Shown one piece after another: positions 32,640 to 43,500 of a DNA stretch of 64,000 nt. Below the pieces are notes generated by a model. That model searched no databases. It saw only the letters and a list, made by a program, of their open reading frames with translations, and was not told the DNA's origin. Position numbers and translations under genes: made by a program. Each line of letters begins with the position of its first letter. Within the stretch, counting starts at the first letter, position 1. Source of the stretch: Setoptus koraiensis (lineage: Eukaryota > Arthropoda); contig CM106585.1 of assembly GCA_048013815.1 (NCBI GenBank), positions 19,840,001-19,904,000 of the forward strand. Direction: 5' to 3'.

Positions 32640-34852
32640 ATGGACTCTATCAAGATTAATATCTTTTGTCATTTCATTTTCGCTCTAACCTTCATAAACG
32701 GCTCAATCTATTTAATGTCCGATGTAAAAGACATGCAAGCAGCTAGAAGAAAATCAGACTGTTCAAACAGATCGGAGAAAAAATTATCCAAAAGAATGCG
32801 AGATCGAATAAAGTTTTATCTCAGTGGCATAAAAGGACAAGCATTTCTAACCTGGTTGATAGTCGATCTCGCATTGGGAGCGTGCATACTGACCAATGTA
32901 CTAGCCTACGGTTTCGCAGACGAAAACATTGTTTCGCATCTAGGACTGCCAGACTGGATAGGCGATATGTTTCGATACTATAGATACAATCGCACGATCA
33001 ACAAAGAGGCTGTGCTACTATTGCTTGAACTTTATTTGCTCCGCTGCAGAAATATTGGAGAAGCTATATTCGCGAAAGAAGGCCATGGTTGTAGGCACCT
33101 TGCGGACGCTATTTCCTACTTGAGATCTCTGAAATTGACACCACGAGCCTGGATGTATCTTCTTGGTCTGACTGATGCAGTCAAATGTAAAGATCGAGTG
33201 CATCGTGAAAAGATAAAACGTAACAGTCAATTTGACACGAACGTTCTGATAAGTATGACGACAGGTGAAAGAAGTGAACAGAGAAGAAACTCCAGTCCAG
33301 CCGAAAAGGCGAATAGACGATTTACAGGTCACCCGATCGAGAGTGGCAAAGTGAGCTCATGTCGAGAGCCAACCGATTGGTTTCCAGACGATTTAGAAAA
33401 AGCACAGCACGAAGGCGAATTGTTCGATTTTGATAATGAGTTTCGCGAAATTCACTATCAAATCGACACTTCGAAAACATCCTACAAGAGAGGCACTTTT
33501 CATAAAGTGGATCTGAGGACATTGAGAGTGCTAAGCTACCTTAGTGTCTTCTTCACATTGTTCGCTGTTTGCGGGTTCACCTTGTTCGCAAAAGCTTCGC
33601 TGACGGTTGAATTTACTCACTGTCATTACTCGGTGACATTGTTCCTCAGCCAACGTCTTTTTCCATACACCATGCTTTTATTATTCATTTTCCAATTCAT
33701 CGCTCTCAATGGCGATATTGGCAAATTTGTTTTGGAGAGTTTCATCTTCCATAGCAAGGCGAAGCGCACAGTGATCTTCTCCTCGCAACTAGTGAAACAA
33801 TGCTGCCATCAGAGGCAAAAAGTAAGAAATCTTGTTGTCATACCGACCACCTTCGAAACAAGCTCAGGACTAAGAAATAATTTGAAATACAATCCTATGA
33901 CTGTTCAAGATGTGACAATGATAGTGGATGCCAGCAATGTATTTTGCAAACATGAGTCGATGAGATATTTTTGCAGAGAAAATTACCTGAGCTGCGAGCC
34001 GGTTGCTCCAATGAGCTACAAGAAAGAGCAAAATCCGGTCGAATTGTCGGAGAAAATCGATCAATTCATCAGAATGGTGATGGAATTGCGTGAAGATTTG
34101 GATCAATTGAAACGCTCTTATACCTCCTATTTGCATATAGAACTTGTTTTTAGATTGCCCTGTATCATGTTGACTCTGGCCACATTCATGAAAATGACGT
34201 CAGATCTGGACACCCATCAACTTCAAGTGTTAGTGATTGTTTTCGCCAGTTTATGGGGTACCTCGGTTGTGATTAGTTTCAGTGCCGCTCTTATCCATGT
34301 AAAAGTGAGTATGCGCATTGGTCATCAAAAGTTTCTCTTAGAGGGTTTGCGAGTATATTTGAATGCTCGAAAATACGTTTCTGTATTCATCACTAAAAGA
34401 ACGAGTATGTCACTTCTATAGCCATAATAGCTTGACTGAGGGTAAGGGATATTTCACAATTAATTCATCATTAATTTATCGCTACCCTACCTTTCCTATT
34501 CATTGCCTTCCCCATCCCAATACATATTTTTTTGCATCTAGTTTGGGACCATCAATCGAGCAGTGCAGAATCTATTTGTTCATCAATCGCTTGTAAGTGA
34601 ATTCAATTTGCAACGATTGCTCGCTATATCTGAAGATTTAATGAAAGTCGAGAATATTACGTTTGTTATCGCAGGTATTTACCCCGCTACACCTGGAAAA
34701 TTACCTCTGGTAAGTGCCAGTCATGCTTAGATCATGTCGTGTTTATCGTATCTTCTAAATACAATTAACTGTCCCCAAATCTATATTATTTTCTGTAGAT
34801 CCTAGGATGGATCGTATCTGGCATGATAATGCTGTTACAGTTCGTTTTGTAA
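32640..34852 (+). CDS. Gustatory-receptor-like multi-pass protein 4
   Basis: Exons 32640-34304, 34542-34709 and 34799-34852 give 628 residues with the array's standard phase-0 introns. Exon 2 begins FGTINRAVQNLFVHQSLVSE; exon 3 reads ILGWIVSGMIMLLQFVL. Segment 33050-33491 appears identical to 37393-37834 in receptor 5, while DNA on both sides is clearly diverged. That suggests recent gene conversion. Other differences from the rest are YKRGTFHKVDL in place of CKRGTFHKMDL, and several polar residues in the second hydrophobic segment. The frame is intact. Confidence 0.68.
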
Positions 34853-36982
34853 AAATACTTAACCATGTGATACTTTCATTCATACCGATTAGCTTGGGAG
34901 TCTATCCCGAGGGCTCAATGTCGGCCATTATAATCAACAGGCAATCGCAACTTTCTGTCAAAAGCTCTATGTGAGCATAGGTTCTATTTATGATGGGCAC
35001 ACGAGCGCACTAGTGTTTAAAAATTTTACTATATTGGGCGCCATTACGGAAAAAAATGGTGCATGAGATTTTGAGAAGGCACGAAATAAAAGCACCGCAA
35101 TATGGGACAACCCTCATTGGTTTCATCGGAACAGCTTTCCAATGAAGGCTTGATGAGTGACCTGGTGCGAACCCAACAAAGCGAAACATTCGAAATAATA
35201 CTCAACGCACAGTCGAAGCTAGACAGTCTTCATCATTTTTTTTGTGAAAACCCTTACAACTCGATAATATTGGCCGAAACGGTAAAAATAAATGGCCTCG
35301 TAAGAGCTTCAAATGATCAGAAAAGTAACGTTACAATGCGGTAATTACAGAGTTTGGTTAGCCGTATTCATCAGTAAGCTGAGTCTATGGGTGTACCTGC
35401 CTCATGAACTGACAGTTATCAAGTCTTGAGCAATTGGGGCTTGCGACTATTGAGACAAGAAAGATTTGGAGTCTAAAAAAAGCCAAAATTGGGAAGCTCT
35501 GCTGCGCCGGATCACGTCAAATGTGTCGAACACTCAGTCAATTAATGGGTGAGTCTAATCGCCCCTAACTAATAAATCTTTCTGTTCATATGGCGCAGGC
35601 TTGAATTTGTAGCGAACCATCGCCAGAAGAGGCTGTCTGAGTATTGTCAAGACCATCATTTTTCAACGAATTAATTGAAAATAAAATCCCATATCGATTA
35701 CATCGAGATCTAAAGCTCGGTGAAAGTCGAGGCTTTGGATATTTTTTGTTCTGATTTCTATCGTCAACATTTACCTTTTAGCCCCTCGCCGGGCCCTGAA
35801 AATTTCGGCGCCCTCCTGTGGACGATTCTTGAGATATATCAAGAATGAGATTTATATTTCAATGTGGGAAGCCCTGTATCTGTTGCTAATCAGGGCTTGA
35901 TCTCAAGCTAACAAAGGGACACTCGCCACATTGTTGTTAGACAGTGTACGTTACAGTGTCTTAGTGCTGTCTAGGCTGCAGTAGGACATCATCGTGTCTT
36001 GCTGAAATGAATTTGCGCCCTGTCCGAGAGTTTTTTAGAACTTTAATTGAAAATATATGTATGAAAACAGGGGAAGAAAGTGAGATGAAGCATTGAACAA
36101 GCGATGAAATCTGAATTGAATCAATACACGGTTTCGAAAAATTCGTAGCGAGAGAAAAAATCTTTACCGCTCCTCCGGAGGTTTTTTGAACGAACAGAAA
36201 CATCGAAAGGCCAGGGATGAAACAAGATTTGTTTACTGTTCTCGTCCCGATTGAGAGAACCCGTGAGAAATAGATTTGAAAAACCTCAATCATGAGTGGT
36301 CATGCAACAACTCTTTTTCATGCAGTCGGCAGTCAGTGAATCCTCCACCAGCCGAACTTTTCAATCGTAATCTTATTGCAATTTGGCGCGAAGATTGTGA
36401 AAACTTGTGTCCAATCTGCGCTATCACGCAATGCAAAAACTTATCATCAGCCAATTGCAGAAACTTCGAAAAGTAGACCATGATTCGCGGGGTGAAAATG
36501 GCCATATCAAAGCAGTTCGAATGGGGCCTACCATAAGCTTTTCTACCTTACGCTAAAGTCCGTATAAAACTCAATCCTACTGCACATTAAACATCTTGAT
36601 GTTAAGTGCGTCCATTACACGAAATGCGTGGTATAAGAGATTAATCAATTTTTATCTGTACTTGAGTTTCACGGATGAGAATAGTTGGTTGCTCTTTGTG
36701 TGGTTCGAACTGAAACCCACACTAGACTCAAGAAAATCTAAAATTAATTATGGTCAATCACACAAAGCGATTACTAATTTAGGTGAATGTGCAACGCGAA
36801 CCACCTTCAATGAAGATCGTTCATTATCAAATCCTTCGCTGACTAAATTATGTATAGCTCACTAACTGTATCAACAAAAACAACAAATTCTTCAAGGACA
36901 TTATAGAGATGCAATATAAACGTACACTCTTGTTGGGAGGTAGTGATGAACAACAACGTTTGATATTCATTTAAACTGTAAG
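34853..36982 (+). repeat. Spacer between receptors 4 and 5, with transposon remnants
   Basis: The longest array spacer. It holds a short TE-like end (ATATGGGACAACCC at about 35099), an open stretch (35102-35344) with no recognisable product, a decayed mariner-like segment (about 35360-35880), a repeat also present after receptor 5 (about 35925-36075), then the receptor upstream module (about 36120-36500) and the leader before 36983. Confidence 0.65.
35360..36075 (+). mobile_element. Decayed mariner-like DNA transposon block, copy 1
   Basis: Homologous to 39610-40592. Shared words include CGCCGGATCACGTCAAATGT, GGCTTGCGAC and a 3' part with CCCTCGCCGGGCCCTGAAAA, GAGATATATCAAGAATGAGA and a GGGAAGCCCTGTAT end. 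Such ends, beside fragments reminiscent of a mariner/Tc1 N-terminal helix-turn-helix domain, suggest a Tc1/mariner fossil. No intact transposase frame is visible. The final 150 bp (GTCTTAGTGCTGTCTAGGCT) form a repeat also found inverted at about 31500. Confidence 0.5.
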
Positions 36983-39263
36983 ATGGACTCTATCAAAATT
37001 AATATCTTTTGTCATTTCCTCTTCATTATAACCTTCATCAACGGCTCAATCTATTTACTGTTCGATGTAAACGACATGCAAGCAGCTAGAAGAAAATCCG
37101 ACGATTCAATCAGATCGGAGAAAAAATTATTCAAAAGAATGCGAGATCGAATAAAGTTTTATCTCAGTGTCAGAAAAGGACGAGCATTTCTAACCTGGCT
37201 GATAGTCGATCTCGCATCGGGAGCGTGCATATTGACCTATACGGTATTATACGGGTTCGCTAGCGATAACCTTGTTTTGCAATTGGGACTACCAGAATGG
37301 ATAGGCGATATGTTTCTATGTTACAGGTACTCTCGCATGATCAACAAGGTGGGTGCGCTACTAATAATTCAACTTTATTTGGTACGTTGGGCAAATATTG
37401 GAGAAGCTATATTCGCGAAAGAAGGCCATGGTTGTAGGCACCTTGCGGACGCTATTTCCTACTTGAGATCTCTGAAATTGACACCACGAGCCTGGATGTA
37501 TCTTCTTGGTCTGACTGATGCAGTCAAATGTAAAGATCGAGTGCATCGTGAAAAGATAAAACGTAACAGTCAATTTGACACGAACGTTCTGATAAGTATG
37601 ACGACAGGTGAAAGAAGTGAACAGAGAAGAAACTCCAGTCCAGCCGAAAAGGCGAATAGACGATTTACAGGTCACCCGATCGAGAGTGGCAAAGTGAGCT
37701 CATGTCGAGAGCCAACCGATTGGTTTCCAGACGATTTAGAAAAAGCACAGCACGAAGGCGAATTGTTCGATTTTGATAATGAGTTTCGCGAAATTCACTA
37801 TCAAATCGACACTTCGAAAACATCCTACAAGAGACGCTCTTTTCATAAAGTGGATCTGAGGACATTGAGAGTGCTGTGCTACATCAATGTTATCGTCACA
37901 TTGTTCATTATGTGCTGGTTAAGTTTCTACATACAAGCTTCGTCGATGGTTGAATTTATCCACTGTCATTATTCGGTGACATTGTTCCTCAGTCGACGTC
38001 TTTTTCCGTACACCATGCTGCTGCTGACTATTACCCAATGCTTATTTGGAAATATAGATATTGCTAAATTTGTTCTCGAAAGTTTGATTCTTTATAGCAA
38101 GGCGAGGCGCACAGTAATCTTCTCCTCGCAACTGGTGAAACTTTATTGGCACCATAGAAAACATGTCGTAACTTCAATTGTCACACCAAGCAATCTTGGA
38201 ACAAGAGCCGGAACAAGAAATCATTTGAAATACAATCGAAATATGAATATTCAAGGGGTGAGAATGATGGCGGACAGTGTATTTCGCAAACATGAATCTA
38301 TGAGAAACTTCCCCAGTAAAATGTACATGAGCTGCAGGCCGGCTGCTGTAATGAATGACAAAAAAGGACTCAATTTGGTTACATTGTCGAAGAAAATCGA
38401 TCAATTCATCAGAATGGTGACGGAGGTTCGCGGAGATTTAGATCAATTAAAACGCTTATATACTTCTCATTTGCACATGGAGCTTGTTTTTAGATTGCCC
38501 TGTGTCATGTTGACTCTGGCCACATTCATGAAAATGACAGACTTGGACAATCGTCAGCTTCAAGTGCTGGTGTTCGTTTTCGGTGGTTATTGGATTGCTC
38601 TGGTTGTGATCAGTTTGAGTGCCGCTGTTTTACATGTAAAAGTGGGTATCTTTCTAAACATTGACGATTAGCAGTATAGTGATGCCATCAAGAATTTCTG
38701 AGAGAGTTTGAGAGCCGTTAGAGTATACTTAGATGTTCGAAAACAACTCCTAAAAATTAACGTTTCGTAGAAAACAGAGATTGGCCGGCCTGGCTCTCAA
38801 TCGGTGTCTGGATTGAGCGCCAATCTAAAAAAAAAATGCGTCTATAACTTCAATCTGGGACAGAGATATTTTACAATTATTTAATCCATTATTGGCTAAT
38901 TGTCATTTCACTTTTCGTACTCATTTTTTCTCCACACAAATACACATTTCCTCTATATCTAGTTTCTAACGATCAATCGTGAGATGCAGAATCTATTTGT
39001 CCAGCAGCCGCTAATGAGCAAATTTAATTTGCGAAAATTGCTAGCTATATCTGAGGATTTGTTGAGCGTCGAGAATATCTCGTTTGTTATTGCTGGTATT
39101 TACCCCTTGACACCTGGAAAATTACCTTTGGTAAGTGTCAGTCAGATCATGTCGTGTTCATCTTATCTAGCCGCAAGTAACTGTCCCAAATCATCATTTA
39201 TTTCTGTAGATCCTAGGATGGGTCCTAACCGGAATGATAATACTGTTGCAGTTCGTGCTGTAA
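36983..39263 (+). CDS. Gustatory-receptor-like multi-pass protein 5
   Basis: Exons 36983-38641, 38963-39130 and 39210-39263 give 626 residues. Donor 1 is GTGGGT. Exon 2 begins FLTINREMQNLFVQQPLMSK and exon 3 reads ILGWVLTGMIILLQFVL. It shares the apparently identical 442-bp tract with receptor 4 (37393-37834) but differs before and after it. For example, the third hydrophobic segment is VGALLIIQLYLV and the fourth ends WLSFYIQASSMVEF. The loop after the tract reads RRSFHKVDL instead of RGTFHK. It is the last gene of the array and is intact. The assignment caveat is as for the other copies. Confidence 0.68.
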
Positions 39264-40943
39264 AAATACTTATTTGTGCATTATTTTCATTCTTGCTGAG
39301 AAACTCGGAAGTTTATCAAAAGAACTCGATGTCAGCACCCATATTGATGGGTTCTGATTGAAGTGGTAACGAGGATCGAATCGTTCGAATCAATCCTTAC
39401 GACCAAAATTAGTTCGCAAGAACTAAATCTGTAAAGAATTTCAGAGGAGACAAAAGGGTGATCAATGGGCCTCGTTTGTCATCATTTCGATCAATTCATA
39501 GGAAACCTCAATAGAACGATTCGAAGAATACGAGTCGGAACTAGTTACATAGGGCGTGAAGTGAAGCCAACCCAAGGCCCTCACATTGAGTGATTCTTCA
39601 AGCGATCATCATAGTTTATTAGCGAGGTAAGTCCAAAGATGTGCCTGTATCATGTGACGCGCGCCATAAACGGACAGTTATCAAATTTCGGTTTATTGAG
39701 GCTTGTGGTCAATGAGATAATCAAGATTTGGAGTTGGCTGATATCTCCGAAAAAGCCGAACTTCAATAGATCGAATGCGCCGATCACGTCGAATGTGTCA
39801 TCACGCAAGGAGATTTGGTCCAGAAATCCATTATGCGCTCGCTCAAGTGCATATTTCAAGCAATATCTCTACGATATTGAATAATGTAATTAATGAGCGA
39901 GCCGAATCGACCTGAACGGATTTCGTGTGTGTGTTAATGCGACGCTCGCACGAATTTTCAACGAACCATTTTAACGGCATAGCCAGCGAATGCCGTTAAA
40001 ATCTAAGACGGTCTCAGAACATGGAACTGAGGTGCATTGCCGCGACCAATCTTATTGGAAAATTCATTCATTGATTGAGTTAAGATTAAATTCCATACTG
40101 ATTACATCGAGAATCTCGATTCGAGATGTGAAGGTTGCCATTTAAGGCCTACAGTGTTATAACTTTGTTTCGATTTCTTTCGTCAACATTTACTTTTCAG
40201 CCCCTCGCCAAGCCCTGAAAATTTCAGCGCCCTCCCGTGGACGATTCCTGAGATATATCAAGAATGAGATTTTTATTTCAATGTGGGACGCCCTGTATCT
40301 GTTGCTAATTGTATCTGCTGCTAATCAAGCTTGCTGATCTCAAGCTAGCACAGTTTCAGACTGAACGATAAACTTGTGCCCATATACAGATATATCCATT
40401 AAATGTATCATTTGACAACATCCGTGCTTATAAAGCAGTTGAGCTGTGCCACATTATTGTTAGATAGTTTGCATTACAGTGTCTTAGTGCTGTCTAGGCT
40501 GCTGTAGGACATCGTGGTGTCTTGCTGAAATGATTTTGCGCCCTGTCCGGGAGTTTATAAGAACTTCAATTGAAAATATATATACGAAAACAGACTCACA
40601 TGATCGGCACTCGGTGCACCAGTGTGAGTAACATATCTCAGCATACAGATGATAATCAGTCAAGAAAAATGTTTGTTGCTAGATTGGCACAATAGGGCTA
40701 TCAACTTGTGTGAGTCAAGAGAGCGAGAGATAAACCAACATTAGCTAGACATTTTTCGCTTCTCATATAAAAATACAACAAATATGAGTAATAATGCAAC
40801 CGCAGCAACAATAACACTATTGACTAAATGACTGTATAAGTGGAGCGATTGTACTGTATAATCGCAGTACAACAACCAATTGCAGTATACAACGCCGTTG
40901 TGATAGACAACAGTATCAGAGACGGACCGACGGACGTCTTAAG
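39264..40943. other. Array 3' boundary and zinc transporter upstream region
   Basis: Receptor 5 3' flank up to about 39360, then non-receptor DNA. 39610-40592 is the second mariner-like block. The remaining 350 bp, with CAA-type repeats, is probably the promoter of the downstream zinc transporter gene. Confidence 0.5.
39610..40592 (+). mobile_element. Decayed mariner-like DNA transposon block, copy 2
   Basis: Second copy of the block at 35360. One frame at about 39780-39880 reads ITSNVSSRKEIWSRNPLCAR, which recalls the R-x-R-x-NP-x-x-S pattern of mariner transposase helix-turn-helix regions. It ends with GAGATATATCAAGAATGAGA and GGGACGCCCTGTAT, then the 150-bp satellite-like repeat (GTCTTAGTGCTGTCTAGGCT). 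It is interrupted and non-functional. Confidence 0.5.
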
Positions 40944-41304
40944 ATGATTCCATTCACGGACGAGGACACTGTTCAATCAATTCTTGCCGATCGTCACCAC
41001 TAGTCAGCCCACAATCGCCTACCTAATTAGACACACACACTTTGCGACGCCAATTGGACACTTCGCGACGCCAATCGGACACTTTGCGACGCCAATTGGA
41101 CACTTCGCGACGCCAATCGGACACTTCGAGGCCCGACTGCCCAATGCACAAACAGTCGAAATTATCCGCTCCAATCAGACTGTTACTAGCCGAACGACAA
41201 CTGTTGAAATTAACACACTCATACATTTAAATTGCGCTCAACATCGATCAACGGAATCATCGGAGGACACGCCGTCGGAAAGCACCGAAAAAAACACGAC
41301 CACC
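40944..41304 (+). promoter_or_regulatory. Zinc transporter 5' leader with uORFs and a 21-bp repeat
   Basis: Upstream of the transporter ATG lie two short upstream frames: ATG at 40944 (19 codons) and ATG at 41133 (ending 41230). Between them are four 21-bp units (41041-41124) in which two variants alternate (TTTGCGACGCCAATTGGACA and TTCGCGACGCCAATCGGACA). The main frame is open upstream but has no ATG. Upstream frames in a zinc exporter leader could tune translation; this is inference. Confidence 0.5.
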
Positions 41305-43030
41305 ATGCATTTGGCTAGCGCTCAATACCGGCTGACGGCCATGCTGGCACTGATTGCCATGTTCTTCTTTGTCGAAATAATCGTTGGTTACATCACAAAC
41401 TCTATGGCATTAGTGGCGGATTCGTTTCACATGTTCAGCGATGTTGTGGCTCTATTGATTGCCTTCATTAGTGTCAGGATGTCACCAAAGAAATGGTCCA
41501 AGAACACCTTCGGTTGGGCCAGAGCAGAGATTTTGGGCGCGCTCGTCAATGCCGTCTTCTTGTGTGCATTGTGTTTCTTATTTATAATTGAATCTATTAA
41601 ACGCTTCATAGACCCACAACAAATACACGATCCCGTTCTCCTTTTGATCGTTGGCAGTCTCGGCCTGCTCATCAACCTGATAGGATTGTTATTATTTAAG
41701 AGTAGCGGCACTCATCATTGTCACCATCATCATCATCATCATCATGCCCATCAAGCGCACCACCATCACCGTTCGTTAGCGCAATCGGAGATTATTATAA
41801 CGGACATCATTCATCGGGCCTCCGACGAGGACCATCACAAAGGCAGCAACCAGGATTTGTTGTACAACGCAACTCAAAAGGCCAATCAATTGCAACCGTC
41901 CGCTCTCATCGACAACGACAATGTTTCATTAAGCCCCAAAAAATTAATCAACAGGTTAGCCGATGGAAATTTGGAGCCCAAACTTAGCGGGGCCAGTGAT
42001 ATAGTGACAGGCAAACACAGCAGCAACAACAACAACAACAGTAACCAAAACAAATCCCACCAATCGCTTATCATGACAGATGGCTCTATGAATAATCTTT
42101 CGGCCATCATTGATACAAGTCAATGTGATCAATTCAAGTCAAATCATCATAATCATGTAAATAGTAATGATAACAAAAACAATCAAAGTCACGAGCATAA
42201 ACACCAGCACTCGAGCACTCAAATGAACATGAGGGGCGTCTTTTTACACGCCATGGCCGACGCCATCAGTAGTGTCATAGTGATGATATCCGCCGTCATC
42301 CAGATCTTCTATACCGAATGGACATTTCGATTGTACGTGGACCCAGCGCTTAGCGTCATAATGGTATGCCTGATATTAAAGCATACCTTGCCCCTCCGTA
42401 AGTACTCGACCTGACTTGTTACATCATACTGTGTTGTATCATCATATCTAGCGAGCCATTACACAGCAACTACTAATTACAGTTATCTCGTCGTTTGAAT
42501 TTATAATTAATTTTATTTACAGTGACCGAGTCTGCCATGATACTTCTGCAGGCAGTGCCGAAGCACATTCAGGTTGATTCGTTGCAACGGCGCCTACTAG
42601 AAGAGGTTTGTACAACATTGTCACAAATGGTGACATAGTTGAGGATAATTCAATATAATCCGCAATAAGCTCTCAATAACTCTAACAAAAATCCATTCAA
42701 TCCACGACAAACAATATACGTGTTTATCTTTAGGTCCCAGGTATCGTGAGTGTGCACGAAATGCACGTTTGGCAACTCACCGGCGACAGGATAATTGCAA
42801 CGGCTCACATCAGATGCCACAAACTACAGGACTATATGCGTGTAGCTAGAAAAGTGAAAGAATTCTTCCACAACGAGGGCATACATTCTACCACCATACA
42901 GCCCGAATTTTTGGACTCGGACAACCAAGTGTTTCCGCCACAATATGACAATTGCCTGCTCGATTGTCCCCCTCTCCAGCGAACCATTTGTGCGCCCCGA
43001 ACCTGCTGCTGGGTTAAATATCTGGTTTAG
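41305..43030 (+). CDS. SLC30A1: SLC30A1 (ZnT1)-type zinc exporter
   Basis: Exons 41305-42397, 42523-42605 and 42734-43030 (GT-AG introns, phases 1 and 0). I chose the ATG at 41305 (ACCATGC context) because TM1 follows at once, as in ZnT1. Upstream codons in frame lack an ATG. The protein is a cation diffusion facilitator that exchanges protons for Zn2+, moving zinc out of the cytosol at the plasma membrane. TM2 has the site motif HMFSD and TM5 has HAMAD, the paired H-x3-D zinc ligands. The TM4-TM5 loop is very long and His-rich (CHHHHHHHHAHQAHHHH), as expected for a zinc-sensing loop, with an Asn/Ser/His-rich extension. The C-terminal cytosolic domain matches ZnT1 strongly: SVHEMHVWQLTGDRIIATAH and FFHNEGIHSTTIQPEF. 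It ends with a Cys-rich tail (CLLDCPPLQRTICAPRTCCW). Confidence 0.93.
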
Positions 43031-43500
43031 CACGCTGGATAGTTTTCTACATTCCCAATATCAATCGGTATTTTTCACTTATTCGTGGGCCCATCGAGCC
43101 CACGACAAAGCAACCTCAACCTAAATCCTTGATCAATTTAAATTTGAGATAAACGATGTACGAATTGACAAAAATCAAATCATCGAATTCATCGCCATGA
43201 CAGCCCAGTAAACGCGCGTCTGATTGCAGCAACGCAAGGCAAAGTTTAATTAGAGAAAATATACTCGTTGTACACATGACTCAGTATATCTAGAATTGTG
43301 CCGTGCAACAACACGTGCATTACAGGACATTTTAATGATAAATTAAAGCTGACAGATTGATCAAACAGATTGATTGGTGCGCCGAGGTGACTCATAATCT
43401 TAACTCATAATCGGATTTATTGGCGGATCTATTGGCGGATTTATCGGCGGATTTACCGCCAAGTGGTCGCTGCTCGCAAGTGGCCGTGATTCTCGTCTGA
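43031..43500. other. Convergent 3' spacer with a 12-bp repeat
   Basis: Spacer between the convergent zinc transporter and glutamate receptor genes. A four-unit 12-bp minisatellite (CGGATTTATTGG variants) lies at 43412-43459 just past the receptor stop. Nothing else seen. Confidence 0.6.

Noticed and set aside
35102-35344. 80-residue frame in the receptor 4-5 spacer
   Set aside because: It begins within a transposon-like end and has no recognisable product; probably remnant DNA.
39639-39884. Frame resembling a mariner transposase helix-turn-helix
   Set aside because: The similarity is short, so it is treated as part of a transposon fossil rather than a gene.
40535-40545. Metal response element (TGCRCNC) match upstream of the zinc transporter
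   Set aside because: The single TGCGCCC lies in a repeat that also occurs at about 36017, away from any metal gene.
40948-41304. Extended N-terminus of the zinc transporter through the ATPIGHF repeats
   Set aside because: The frame is open but contains no ATG; it would need a TTG start. The ATG at 41305 has good context and places TM1 as in ZnT1.
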